Positions 21,430 to 32,149 of a stretch of DNA of 64,000 nucleotides are shown piece after piece. Made by a program: the position numbers and the translations under genes. Origin of the DNA: Lycorma delicatula (taxonomy: Eukaryota; Arthropoda; Insecta; Hemiptera; Fulgoridae); contig NC_134465.1 of NCBI RefSeq assembly GCF_047948215.1, forward strand, positions 46,407,946 to 46,471,945, read 5' to 3'. Position 1 is the first letter of the stretch. The number at the start of each line of letters is the position of its first letter. The notes under the pieces were generated by a model. That model did not search any database, had not been told where the DNA came from, and saw nothing but the letters and a program-made list of their open reading frames with translations.

Positions 21430-22920
21430 GAAAAAGTCTCAAATTCCCGTTTGATTATACATCATAATATTCAAATGCTGTCTAACAGTTTCACAGATCA
21501 TCTTAATCATTGTAAGTGTATGTCATGAACTTTCTTATATGATTCTCCTTCTTCTCTTCCGACAAAATTTTATTGATTGATTCTGGTGGAATGTGATTCA
21601 AATACAATAGCAGATTTTTAAAGAAAATTTCAATTGTTTATATCATATTTAACAAAACAAAAAAAAACTGTCCGACATCGGAATGATTTGCACCAGTTAA
21701 AATAAAATTTCACGGTAGGAATACTCTTCATCATCGGTACCTATTGTAAAATATTCCACAATCTTTGACTTTTAATAAACCGAAATTTTCTAAAATAGTG
21801 GGCTGGTTATACTTTTTTGGATAATTGCAGAATAATTTTGATGATAAAACTGTCATTCGGTCAAAGAGAATCGGCCGAAGATCTCAAGGAGGTTAAACAT
21901 TTTTTTTTTTTTTTAAAGTAGAGAGATAGTAAAAAAAATCGCTACTTCTAAATTTTATTAATTAAATGAATTTACATAATTTGAACATAAATGATTACTG
22001 AATAATATATGACTGTCCATTATTATTTACCGTTGTTATAAAGCGAGTTTCTTAATCTTCAAACTTATCAGAAAATATATAATAGATATGACGAAACTAA
22101 TATAATTACCATAAATTATCAATAACAAACCGGAGAATTTTTAATTTTTAAATAACTCTGTAAAATGTTGATCATATTTACATTACAACAGGCGTATAAG
22201 TATTAAAATCCGCAACAAACAGGAACTGATTTACTTTATCATAGCCTATTTTTTTTTTTATTCATTTCATTGTCGATAGATATTTTTCCCTCTCTCTCTT
22301 TCTTCAAAGGATATAAAAAGAAAACATAATACCATTGAAGACAAGCAGTCTCGTATCAATCAACAGCTTACGTAAACAATATATGGCAACTTATCTCGAT
22401 ATTACCTTATTTATAGATAAAAAAACATATACCCTACTGCCTTTTATAATAAAAACTACTTACCTAATTTTACAATTCAAGTACACTTTGATGTACGGAT
22501 TTATTACCATATCGGGTTACAAATTTATATATTTGTTTTCTTTTTACGTTTTAATTCTTTTTCTTTTTAAATCGAGCACGTGTCAATAGGTTAGGATGTT
22601 ACTGGCCTGAATTCAAGTCGTGCCGACTAGAATTATTTATTTACTTATCTATTGCTGAACAGGGTTAGCAGTATGTAACAAATAATGTTATAAATAGAAA
22701 CGGTATTATTTCATATAAACCCTTATTAATTCTTTATTATAAAATGTTATGTTTAAATATTTTGAAATTATGGAATAATTATTACTGGATAGTGACCCAA
22801 AAATTTGGTTAAAGGTACACACAAACACTCACTTTTTAAAAATTGAGGAATATCTATTGAAAAGATAGATTATTCAAATGTATTTCATTTTTTTTTGTAA
22901 TTAAAAATAATCTATCGTTC
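21430..22920. other. AT-rich spacer, nothing firmly recognised
   Basis: Contains a CT-rich run at about 22285-22305 and an 84-residue low-complexity ORF (22335-22589). About 22600-22660 has a weak tRNA-like box (ATTCAAGTCG). Confidence 0.4.
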
Positions 22921-22924
22921 GTTT

Positions 22925-22999
22925 TACTTTTCCATATAGATAGCGCTGTAGAAGGTTATAGCTCTAGAAGAGAAAGTATTATAAACGATCCAATTTGGT
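22925..22999 (-). repeat. Terminal piece of repeat family R
   Basis: Reverse-complemented it matches the end of the R repeats at 36.2, 42.0, 50.6 and 61.6 kb: CCAAATTGGATCG, then CTTCTAGAGCTATA, then GCGCTATCTA. It directly joins a SINE head on its right. Confidence 0.75.
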
Positions 23000-23078
23000 C
23001 ATATACTGGAACTCTCGACTTCTAAAATCAGCTGATTTGGGAAGACGCGTTCACTACTAGACCAACCGAGTCGGTAAG
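23000..23078 (-). repeat. SINE S1 head fragment
   Basis: Reverse-complemented it reads from the A-box-like TTGGTCTAGTAGTGAACGCG through the CAGCTG-centred palindrome to GTCGAGAGTTCC. The body and tail are absent, so this copy is truncated inside the tRNA-like head. Confidence 0.8.
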
Positions 23079-23084
23079 TTTAGT

Positions 23085-23809
23085 ATATATCTGGAAGAAA
23101 TAATTAAATGATTTCTGAAAAGGTAAAGAGGAATAAAGATTGGGGGAAGACGAATAGAATGTAATCGTTTTGCTAATGACATGGCGGTACTGGCAGAGAA
23201 TCCAAGTAAATTAAATGAAATGCTCGATGACTTAAATGAAGCTTGCATGAGGATAAACAAAATGTACAGCATTAGGTGGAAAAGAGGAGCGGATTGAAAT
23301 TAAGTTAGGAAATTAAGTTTTAAATATGTGAAGAAATTTCAGTATGACCTGACTTGCACAGTAGAAATTAAAATAAGAATATCAAGAAGTAAGTAAGCAT
23401 TTAATAACAAGGGAAGACTGCTGTATAGAAAGTTAAACTTAGTGTTATGGAAGAGATTAATGAAATATTTTATTTGAATTATGATATTCTATGGAGCTGA
23501 AATTTAGACGATAAGAAGGCAGACAGAATACGAATTGAGGTTTTTGAGACGTGGGTGTGGTGCAGAATAACAAAAGTCAGGTGGCAAGACCGTATAACGA
23601 ATGAAGAAGTAAGAGGAGAATCGGAGAAGAACAGGAAAATGCTAAAAGTGATTGAATGTAGGAAAAGGAACTGGCTAGGACATTGTATGAGAAGAAGGAT
23701 TTTATTACTGGATGCGGCTTAGTGAATGGAAGAAAGGAAGAGGAAGAAGATTTCAAATGATGGGTGGTGGGATTATGGAAAACGGAAAATATGTTGAATC
23801 AAAGAGGTT
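23085..23809 (+). pseudogene. LINE-B, left part (RT and C-terminal region), interrupted
   Basis: Plus-strand frames give NRFANDMAVLAENPSKLNEM near 23160-23230, the FADD-type RT active site with the first Asp changed to Asn. Later blocks include RIRF-like and NWLGHCMRRR near 23670-23700 and GRGRRFQMMGGGIMENGKYV near 23737-23790. This family is distinct from LINE-A. It is cut at 23809 by the LINE-A copy at 23810-25686 and resumes at 25687. Confidence 0.85.
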
Positions 23810-25686
23810 CTTTTTTTTTTGTCTTCAGTCATTTGACTGGTTTGATGCAGCTCTCCAAGATTCCCTATCTAGTGCTAGTCGTTTCATTTCAGTATACCCT
23901 CTACATCCTACATCCCTAACAATTTGTTTTACATATTCCAAACGTAGCCTGCCTACACAATTTTTCCCTTCTACCTATCCTTCCAATATTAAAGCGACTA
24001 TTCCAGGATGTCTTAGTATGTGGCCTATAAGTCTGTCTCTTCTTTTAACTATATTTTTCCAAATGTTTCTTTCTTCATCTATTTGCCTCTTCATTTGTCA
24101 CTTTATCCACCCGTCTGATTTTTAACATTCTCCTGTAGCACCGCATTTCAAAAGCTTCTAATCTTTTCTTCTCAGATACTCCGATTGTCCAAGTTTCACT
24201 TCCATATAAAGCGACACTCCAAACATACACTATCAAAAATCTTTTCCTGACATTTAAATTAATTTTTGATGTAAACAAATTACATTTCTTACTGAAGGCT
24301 CGTTTATCTTGTGCTATTTGGCATTTTATATCGCTCCTGATTCGTCCATCTTTAGTAATTCTACTTCCCAAATAAAAAAATTCTTCTACCTCCATAATCT
24401 TTTCTCCTCCTATTTTCACATTCAGTGGTCCATCTTTGTTATTTCTACTACATTTCATTACTTTAGTTTTGTTCTTGTTTATTTTCATGCAATAGTTCTT
24501 GCGTTGGACTTCATCTATGCCGTTCATTGTTTCTTCTAAATCCTTTTTACTCTCGGCTAGAATTACTACATCATCAGCAAATCGTAGCATCTTTATCTTT
24601 TCACCTTGTACTGTTACTCCGAGTCTAAATTGTTCTTTAACATCATTAACTGCTAGTTCCATGTAAAGATTAAAAAGTAACGGAGATAGGGAACATCCTT
24701 GTCGGACTCCCTTTCTTATTACGGCTTCTTTCTTATGTTCTTCAATTGTTACTGTTGCTGTTTCGTTCCTGTACATGTTAGCAATTGTTCTTCTATCTCT
24801 GTATTTGAACCCTAATTTTTTTAAAATGCTGAACATTTTATTCCAGTCTACGTTATCGAATGCCTTTTCTAGGTCTATAAACGCCAAGTATGTTGGTTTG
24901 TTTTTCTTTAATCTTCCTTCTACTATTAATGTGAGGCCTAAAATTGCTTCCCTTTTCCCTATACTTTTCCTGAAACCAAATTGATCTTCTCCTAACACTT
25001 CCTCCACTCTCCTCTCAATTCTTCTGTATAGAATTCTAGTTAAGATTTTTGATGCATGACTAGTTAAACTAATTGTTCTGTATTCTTCACATTTATCTGC
25101 CCCTGCTTTCTTTGGTATCATTACTATAACACTTTTTTTGAAGTCTGACGGAAATTCCCCTTTTTCATAAATATTACACACCAGTTTGTATAATCTATCA
25201 ATCGCTTCCTCACCTGCACTGCGCAGTAATTCTACAGGTATTCTGTCTATACCAGCAGCCTTTCTGCCATTTAAATCTTTTAATGCTCTCTTAAATTCAG
25301 ATCTCAGTATTGTTTCTCCCATTTCATCCTCCTGAACTTCCTCTTCTTCCTCTATAACACCATTTTCTAATTCATTTCCTCCGTATAACTCTTCAATATA
25401 TTCCACCCATCTATCGACTTTACCTTTCGTATTATATATTGGTGTACCATCTTTGTTTAACACGTTATTAGATTTTAATATGTACCCCAAAATTTTCCTT
25501 AACTTTCCTGTATGCTCCATCTATTTTACCAATGTTCTTTCCACTGCTCCTGCTCTTTCCACTTCTGAACACTTTTCTTTAATCCACTTTTCTTTCGCCA
25601 GTTTGCACTTCCTGTTTATAGCATTTCTTAATTGACGATAGTTCCTTTTACTTTCTTCATCACTAGCATTCTTATATTTTCTGCGT
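23810..25686 (-). mobile_element. LINE-A copy c, nested in LINE-B with 11-bp TSD
   Basis: The minus-strand insertion has its poly(A) at 23811-23820 and is 5'-truncated at 25686. TCAAAGAGGTT occurs at 23799-23809 and 25687-25697, a perfect target duplication, and LINE-B sequence is collinear once the insertion is removed. At 1.88 kb this is the longest LINE-A copy in the window. Confidence 0.93.
24075..25520 (-). CDS. LINE-A reverse transcriptase, nearly full RT frame (copy c)
   Basis: A 481-codon frame, the longest in the window. About residues 85-160 hold the RT entry blocks (KRALKDLNGRKAAGIDRIPV, then SVIVMIPKK). YLAFIDLEKAFDNVDW (about 210) carries the first catalytic Asp, RQGCSLSPLLFNLYME follows, and LRFADDVVILAE (about 310) is the FADD catalytic box. 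Next come the thumb and a C-terminal YLGSRITKDG and LYGSETWTIG region. The ATG at 25520 is not the native start: related coding sequence continues upstream to 25686 in shifted frames, and the endonuclease half is missing. The end is also not native. An 8-bp deletion turns the usual EEVLRQIDEE into EEANR and a stop. Not a working element by itself. Confidence 0.9.
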   Translation of the reverse strand: MEHTGKLRKILGYILKSNNVLNKDGTPIYNTKGKVDRWVEYIEELYGGNELENGVIEEEEEVQEDEMGETILRSEFKRALKDLNGRKAAGIDRIPVELLRSAGEEAIDRLYKLVCNIYEKGEFPSDFKKSVIVMIPKKAGADKCEEYRTISLTSHASKILTRILYRRIERRVEEVLGEDQFGFRKSIGKREAILGLTLIVEGRLKKNKPTYLAFIDLEKAFDNVDWNKMFSILKKLGFKYRDRRTIANMYRNETATVTIEEHKKEAVIRKGVRQGCSLSPLLFNLYMELAVNDVKEQFRLGVTVQGEKIKMLRFADDVVILAESKKDLEETMNGIDEVQRKNYCMKINKNKTKVMKCSRNNKDGPLNVKIGGEKIMEVEEFFYLGSRITKDGRIRSDIKCQIAQDKRAFSKKCNLFTSKINLNVRKRFLIVYVWSVALYGSETWTIGVSEKKRLEAFEMRCYRRMLKIRRVDKVTNEEANR

Positions 25687-25775
25687 TCAAAGAGGTTAGC
25701 AAAGAATAAATCAAGGTGGAGAGCAGCAGCCGTGACAGGATCTCCTCTAATGGCAGAAAACTATGAATGAATGAA
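25687..25775 (+). pseudogene. LINE-B, right part (3' end)
   Basis: Resumes after the LINE-A insertion and reads RWRAAAVTGSPLMAENYE followed by TGA and an ATGAATGAATAA repeat-like end. It completes the C-terminus begun before 23809. Confidence 0.85.
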
Positions 25776-25868
25776 TAATTTTTATGGTGGAAGGTAAACA
25801 CAGTAAAATTACAGCTGAATTACGATTGGCTGGTCTATGATAAAGTAATTATCAATTAAATGGGAATA

Positions 25869-25905
<37 letters not shown>

Positions 25906-26806
25906 TGAAATAAGTGTTTTTGCTAGGATAATCGACAACCACAATCATAGTAACATCGATACTGTGAATAACACTCTTTTTTTCTTTAATTGTTTTTTTT
26001 CACACAAGTTTTTGGCATAGATTCACTCGACTTCCAGATGGAAGTGTTGAGATATGCCAAGATATGTCAAGCAAGGGTATCAAATGGAACTCAATTTTTT
26101 TTATTAAGAATTTTTATATATTTTTATTTTTTTTTATAGTAATTACACTGTGTAATGTTGATAATCAAAACGTCATTTGATCAGGAAAGTCAACTGGAAT
26201 TCAAATGTTTTTATTCACAGTTATACTTTTAACATCGCATAATTTTTTTTTAAGGTGAAAATTTAATTTGATGAAAGGTAAAAATTGAATCCAAATCTTT
26301 TTACTATACATTTTGATATTTTTTTCAATGGACTTTAGAAACAGTACGAATTAACTAATTATTATTTCAAAAACCTTATGACTTAATTTAAATAAAAATC
26401 TGTGAAATGAAAAAAAAGCGAAGAATATTATAAATTAACATTTAAGGGAATTCAAAATAATAAAGATTTAAAGAATAATGTAAACAAGAGATAAAAATTA
26501 AAATACACGACTGCCAAAAAAAAGATTGTTTTTTTATTCCGGTTTGGTTCCATCCTGATTTTGTATTAACTAGCAAATATCCCGTTGGAATTTTGGAAAT
26601 CGGACGATTGTTTGGAGAGATATTATAATAGCATTTCACTATACCTCCCAAAACAGGGCCCAGGGGTACTCCGTTTATTACCAGTTAGTAGTAATGATTG
26701 GTCTAGCCTACCATGAGGTATTCTCATTACCTTACCAGTCTAGCCTCACACGCAGTCCTCACGGAATTATTATTAAACAGAAATCTTTTAAATTTATTTA
26801 ATAATA
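25776..26806. other. AT-rich spacer with (TA)n
   Basis: A (TA)n run lies at about 25872-25902. No gene recognised. The 69-residue minus-strand ORF at 26442-26651 has no similarity I know. Confidence 0.5.
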
Positions 26807-27930
26807 TTTTTTTTTTTTTTACGGCCCGGAAGGACCAATTAGTCATTTAAGTTTAGTCTTTCTTATCTTCTAATACTCTTTCATTTTCCTTGAAAAATCC
26901 CTTTTCCATTCCTCTGTCCAAACCGTCCCCGTTCTCTTTTTAGGCTTTTCTGCAAATTTAACACCGGGCAAGTTGTTATAATTTCCAGATCCTGTTCACA
27001 GATCCTGCAGTGCAATGCCTGTTTCTTTGATGTCTTGATGCACCTCAGTGAACCACACTGGTTGCGTTTTTAGCTTTAGCAATCTTTCCAAGAGTTATTT
27101 ACTTTTCCTTGATTCCTCCAAATGCAATAGGTGGCCGAAGAATTTTATTCTCTTCTTTCTATTTCTTCTGTAATTGGTGTAACGACCTCATAGATTTTAT
27201 GGTTTGGGAGTAATCTCCACTTTCCTTCCACCAAGTTTACCCCGCCAATACAGGTCCTTACGATCCTTTTTTCTATTTTGGATAATTTTTCGGTTCTCGA
27301 TGCAATCTTGATTTGACCCAGTGTTTCACTCCCATACATTACTACCACTTTGATCACCGTATTATAGTGCCTTATTTTGGCTTGTTTGGAGATGCATTTC
27401 TTGTTATAGGTGTTTCGTGTGCCATTGCTAGTCTGTGTGCTCTTTCTTGCCAGGCTATTTTCTCGTTTAGATTGCATGTGATGGATTCACCTAAATATTT
27501 AAATTTTGATACTATTTTAATTCTGCGACCATTGATTTCCAAATGTTTCCGCTGTGTCTTTCTAGTGAACATTGCTTCTGTCTTCTCGTACGAGATATGA
27601 AGTCCAATTTTCGCTGCGATAGAGATCAATGATTCTATCTGGTGTTCAGCCTCTTCCTCTATTTCTGCAAGGAACGCTAAATCGTTTGTGAAGCCAAGGC
27701 AGTTAAGGCTTACGTTGTTAAATTTACTTCCAATTTTTACTTTCTCTGGGTTTTGTTCGTACCAATGTCGCATGATGTATTCTAATGCGCAATTAAACAG
27801 TAATGGTGACAATCCGTCTCCTTGCCTGAGACCAGTTTTTATGTCAAAATGTTCCGATATTTCCCCCCTGAACTTCACCTTTGACTGGGTGCCCGTCATT
27901 GTCAGCTCCAACATTTTCCCCAGTTTTGGG
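26807..27930 (-). pseudogene. LINE-C copy: RT C-terminal half and 3' UTR
   Basis: A T-run at 26807-26820 marks the poly(A) tail of a minus-strand LINE. 27914-27372 (180 residues) has TGLRQGDGLSPLLFNCALEY and CLGFTNDLAFLAEIEEEAEH, where the catalytic FADD box is FTND, so the first catalytic Asp is lost. 27477-27145 continues in another frame with VVVMYGSETLGQ and SKIEKRIVRTCIGG, the post-RT region. The 5' half is absent. The family resembles those at 14.9-15.6 and 38.8-39.5 kb, and differs from LINE-A and LINE-B. Plus-strand ORFs here are antisense. Confidence 0.87.
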
Positions 27931-28129
27931 TGCAGCCCAAAATACTATTTTATTTTATTTAACGTAAATTAATTCTATTATTTTGTAATTTTATTCATTC
28001 GATTGATTTGAATCATTCAATTCAAACCCAGCTAACACAGTGGTACAGACTTACAGTTCCCAGTTGATTAATTCAATTCATTAAAGTTTATGCTTCAACT
28101 GACAGATCTCTACTACTACATATATTTTT

Positions 28130-28285
28130 ACAAATGTATATATATAGTCCATGACACTCCCGGAAACATAAGGATCCCAAAGCGGGGTCGAACATCTAAA
28201 TTGGTTCAGTCGTTGAGCTGCTGCAATGGAACGAACATATATACAAACATTCAGCCTAAATACATTACACTCCTTTTTGGACAGT
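28130..28285 (-). repeat. Repeat family F, left member of an inverted pair
   Basis: About 150 bp including GACACTCCCGGAAACATAAG and CATCTAAATTGGTTCAG. It matches the reverse complement of 29170-29320 at roughly three-quarters identity by eye. No coding sense. Confidence 0.7.
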
Positions 28286-28411
28286 GATGTAAAAAAGTAT
28301 TATTTTATGATTTTTTAAATTTTATATTATTAAAAATTCCAGAATTTTTAAGTTGATGAATCCCAGTAGATGGGAATCAGGTGAAGCGGAATACTGGTAA
28401 TTAAAAAAAAG

Positions 28412-28412
28412 G

Positions 28413-28446
<34 letters not shown>

Positions 28447-28490
28447 AAATATAAAAAAGGTACATACATATATATATATATATGTTATGA
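28412..28490. repeat. (TA)n microsatellite, two tracts
   Basis: Two (TA)n tracts separated by a short AAAATATAAAAAAGGTACAT unit that repeats on both sides. Confidence 0.85.
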
Positions 28491-29169
28491 TTTTTTTCAT
28501 AAACATAATAAGTTTTTTTTTTTAGTACATGAGTGGGTTCTGGTTAACATTTAAGTAAGACTTTCACTATTTTTACTGTCTGTGTGCGTGTGCGTGTGTA
28601 TTTTCCACCTATAGTATTTAGCTATGCATACAATGAACGTGCGTATATTTGAATGTTTTATTTACGTATTCATTATATCAATTAAAAGCAAGTAAAACTA
28701 ACAGACTTTCATATACAGTACAACCGGTATTCTTATGTTCCTATGTATACCCACAAATATGTGTGTGTGTGTTTATTTGGCACAAGTATTTGCATGTAAG
28801 TGCGTGAACACATAAATACATTCCATATAATTCACTTAACACATGATGGTGAAAGATTTAGTGCCTATTAAAGAGATTTTTAACCTAAGTAACACCTTAG
28901 TTCACACATAAATAAATACAGCCTACAACAAACTGAATTTACTTTAGTTGTTTAAAACACTGCTCTTGTAAATGAAATGAAAAACGTCGTGTTGTTTAAT
29001 AGTTTAGATTTTTATCTTATGTTACTATCTGTGTATGAACCGATTAATTATTAATGCAAATACAATATATATCGATTGTTATATGTATCAGTAGATTTAA
29101 ATTATTATTTACTGATTTATAAAGAATTAATCCCAATTATACTTACCTATTCATTTTAATCTTTTACAC

Positions 29170-29320
29170 TACTACCCAAAAAGGAGTCTAATGTATTTGG
29201 GGTGTTTGTTTGTATGTTTGATCCACCATAGCAGCCCAATGGCTGAACCAATTTAGATGTATGATCCCGCGTTGGAATTCTTACATTATCGGGAGTGTCA
29301 TATATTGTCCCGTATTCGCG
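29170..29320 (+). repeat. Repeat family F, right member of an inverted pair
   Basis: Contains GGCTGAACCAATTTAGATGT and CGGGAGTGTCATA, the inverted counterpart of 28130-28285. The 880 bp between the arms are AT-rich with no gene. Confidence 0.7.
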
Positions 29321-29724
29321 GCTCCATCAGGATATTGAGAGATTGATAACTGAAAATATTTATATAATTACGATCTATTAGTTTAAGAAAATAAATAAAA
29401 TAAGACAAATCAATAATAATAATTATTTTTTTATTTTTTTATTTTTATTTGCTTTGTTTGTGCAACAGAACAGTTACACAAAACCTTTGTATGTTGCACA
29501 ATATCACATAAAGTCACAAAAGAACAGCCAAAAGTTTGATCATCTGTTTTTAATCATTTTATTAGCTATTTTGTAATGAATAAAAAATGTGGTCTATTAC
29601 ATATATTCTTTTTAAAAAAAAAAATTCTAAATTAATAACAGATTTTGATAATAGAAACGTAATGTCTTACCTTTTTTGATATCAGTATCGTTTTGTTTAT
29701 ATTACAGAATTTTTTTTTGAGCGG
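29320..29724. other. AT-rich spacer, nothing recognised
   Basis: No gene or repeat boundary recognised. Confidence 0.5.
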
Positions 29725-29738
29725 AAGAAATGATATCT

Positions 29739-30175
29739 TTTTTTTTTTTTTTTTTTTTTTTTTTATATTCCACCTACTCCTCTGGAACGGATCTACAATC
29801 AAGTTTGACTCGCGCCAGAGGAGTGTCCTTTACTCTAGCTCGCCTCCCCGCCCGCCGGCTGTATGTCCGGCACGGCAGGTCAGTTCACCGGTTAGCTCTG
29901 TTAGCTCTTTTATTTCTTTTATAGATATTCATCATACACTGATTACTGAGAGTCCACCACCCTTGTTCTCTCAGCAACAGTCACCCCTATTCTTTAATCT
30001 CTCTCTTTTTTTTTATATGATATCATACCAACCCAACCAATTAGTTTAAAACTTAAGCCACGGAGTCCTCAGGTTTCTTCACCTCTCTGCCCATCCACGC
30101 AAGCACGAACGAGCATGAGCTCCACCTTCGGCTGTCCGTCATCACAATCGAGCAAGAGCACCACCTTAAATTACC
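29739..30175 (-). mobile_element. Retroposed 437-bp fragment with poly(A) and 14-bp TSD
   Basis: A T-run of about 26 at 29738-29763 (minus-strand poly(A)) is followed by mixed, partly GC-rich sequence. AAGAAATGATATCT occurs at 29725-29738 and 30176-30189, a perfect 14-bp target duplication. ACTCCTCTGG near 29775 and CCAGAGGAGT near 29814 form a stem next to the tail. The sequence is non-coding, so it is a LINE 3' UTR fragment or a SINE. The 118-residue plus-strand ORF over it is not real. Confidence 0.85.
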
Positions 30176-30189
30176 AAGAAATGATATCT

Positions 30190-30798
30190 GCGAGACTCTT
30201 ACCGTACGGTTCGCAATTTCATTGTATTTTTTTTTTGGATATCACTGCGTTTTGTTACAATTTTATGAATTAGTGATTGTTATGTTATGAATTTATTATT
30301 AAAATTTATTGCCTTTCTAGAACAAACAAATATACATTTTTTTGAATTTCTCGGTCAATTTTTTTTTTGTTACAGTCATATTTTTTTCTTGTTTAATAAA
30401 AGTAATATAATGATCTTCAGAAATCGAAGATGAGTGATGTAATATTGCACTTATTACTTTTAAATGGAACTTTTTTTATTTCTCCATCGATTAGTTCAAA
30501 TAATTTTAATTGTAGAATAAAAATTTTATCTATCGAATTTATTTCTGTTTTATGTAACAAATCTTTGTTGCCACATTTACAACACTTTCCTACTGTTCGT
30601 CTTTTTTATGTTTTATTAACGGCTGTAATTTCTCGTAAACTAATACTTTTATTTTTTTTTTAATGAAGCGATGGGAATAAAAAAATTTTTTCATCTTCAT
30701 TACTTTAATTTACATAACAGCATTTACTATTAAAACAATAGTTATTTTAAATTTTATTACTTCAAGTACATTATCAAGTTTTTGAACGCTACCTACTA
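30190..30798. other. AT-rich spacer, nothing recognised
   Basis: A 77-residue low-complexity ORF only (30430-30663). Confidence 0.45.
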
Positions 30799-32147
30799 CA
30801 GGGTGATTTTTTAGTCCAGTTACCCAATTTTAAATGTAATTTAAGAAAGGTAAATTTAGGTGGAATAAAAAAATGTATTTATTACTTACAAAATAGATTT
30901 AATAAAAAGCTATTACTTACATAATTGTTAAAGAATATGCTCAAAATGCTCACCCCTTGCTGTTATACACGCACGGACTGTTTTCAGCATATTAGCAGAA
31001 ACCTTTTTAAGAGTTGCATTGGAAATATTCGTGATATAAGTCTGTAATATTGACTTTAAGTTCATCAATAGTGTGAGGATTGTTATTGAAGGTCTCGGAC
31101 TTAATATAGCTCCACAAAAAGTAGTCAGGAGATGTGAGGTCTGGGGACCTTGGAGGCCATAAGCCCTTGCTTATTATTCGATCATCAAAGAACTCTTGCA
31201 GAAAATCCACGGTTTCTCGAGACGTGTGGCATGTAGCGCCGTGTTGCTGAAACCAGCAATACCGTTCTTGAGGTTCCTGGAAGGACACAAATTGGTGCAC
31301 AATATTCCTGTATACTTCCCATTTACTGTCTGTTCGAAGAATACGGGTCAGACTTTACGATGACGAGATATTGCACACCATACACAGATTTTTTCAGGAT
31401 GTAAAGATTTGTCTTGTAAAGCGTTAGGATTTTCAACCGCCCAAATTCGACAGTTTTGACTGTTCACATAACCATCGAGATGGATCCAAGCTTCATCGTT
31501 AAAGAACACTGTGTTTAAAAATTCGATTCCGTTATCGTTTACGAGAGACCTAAACCGACGGCAATATTGCAATCGCTTGTTTAAATCTGGAGGCTGAAGC
31601 TCTGACTAATCGTACGCGATACGGATACAATTACAATTTTTAGCAGCTTTCTGAACACTCGAATACGATCAACCGACTTGCGTGGAAAGTTTTCGTAAAC
31701 TTTTCCGTAGAGAATTGAGCAATATTGTTTTCACATTCTCTAAAACGTCATCTGTCAAGCGAGTTGATCGACCGCTACGTTTTCTGTCGCAAATACTACC
31801 TATCTCTCGAAATCGGTTTGCTAGCCTAGAAATTGACATTTTTTCTGGCGGAGGAACCGCCAGAATTATTAATTTGAAATGATTATTTTACACTCGCGTA
31901 CGATTTCGTAGCAAAATATTATTGAAGAATGAAAACTCGTTGTTCTATAGTAAAAGACATTCTGTTCGTAACACGACCGGAAACGGCACAAAATTTTACA
32001 GAGCTCACGGAGAATCAACTCATACTGCCGTATCTATACCGGTTGAGTAGCGCTACCAACTTCGTGTCACAAAAGAAAATTTCCCTTTCTTAGAAAAAAA
32101 TTAACCAGACATTAACAATTGGGTAACAGGACTAAAAAATCACCTTG
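30799..32147 (-). mobile_element. DUF4817-type Tc1/mariner-superfamily transposon, copy 2
   Basis: The left end CAGGGTGATTTTTTAGTCCA and the reverse complement of the right end (CAAGGTGATTTTTTAGTCCT) form TIRs of about 30 bp running into GTTACCCAATT. TA dinucleotides lie at 30797-30798 and 32148-32149. Length is 1349 bp. The TIR differs from that of the copies at 4990 and 42902, so this is a related but separate family. Confidence 0.92.
30928..31960 (-). pseudogene. Transposase of copy 2, DDxD type with DUF4817-like N-terminus
   Basis: Starting at the ATG at 31960 the frame reads MSFTIEQRVFIL, then has two in-frame TAA codons and a shift. The second helix-turn-helix (SISRLANRFREIGSICDRKR and RSGRSTRLTDDVLENV) follows at about 31720-31840. 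31572-31348 carries FFNDEAWIHLDGYVNSQN with the first catalytic Asp. 31300-31007 carries CWFQQHGATCHTSRETVDFL, where the second catalytic Asp is His, and PPRSPDLTSPDYFLWSYIKS with the last Asp. Counting from the second site to that last Asp gives 38 intervening residues. The true C-terminus (CITARGEHFEHIL) is reached only after another frameshift near 31015. Inactive. Confidence 0.88.
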
Positions 32148-32149
32148 TA

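Noticed and set aside
22600..22660. Another tRNA-like SINE head
   Set aside because: Only one weak box (ATTCAAGTCG) and no second copy seen.
23712..24125. 137-codon plus-strand ORF, and its near twin at 57990-58406
   Set aside because: Each runs antisense through the LINE-A 3' end. Their similarity is the shared LINE, not a gene family.
29693..30049. 118-codon ORF
   Set aside because: Begins in T runs and crosses a target duplication into a non-coding retroposon.
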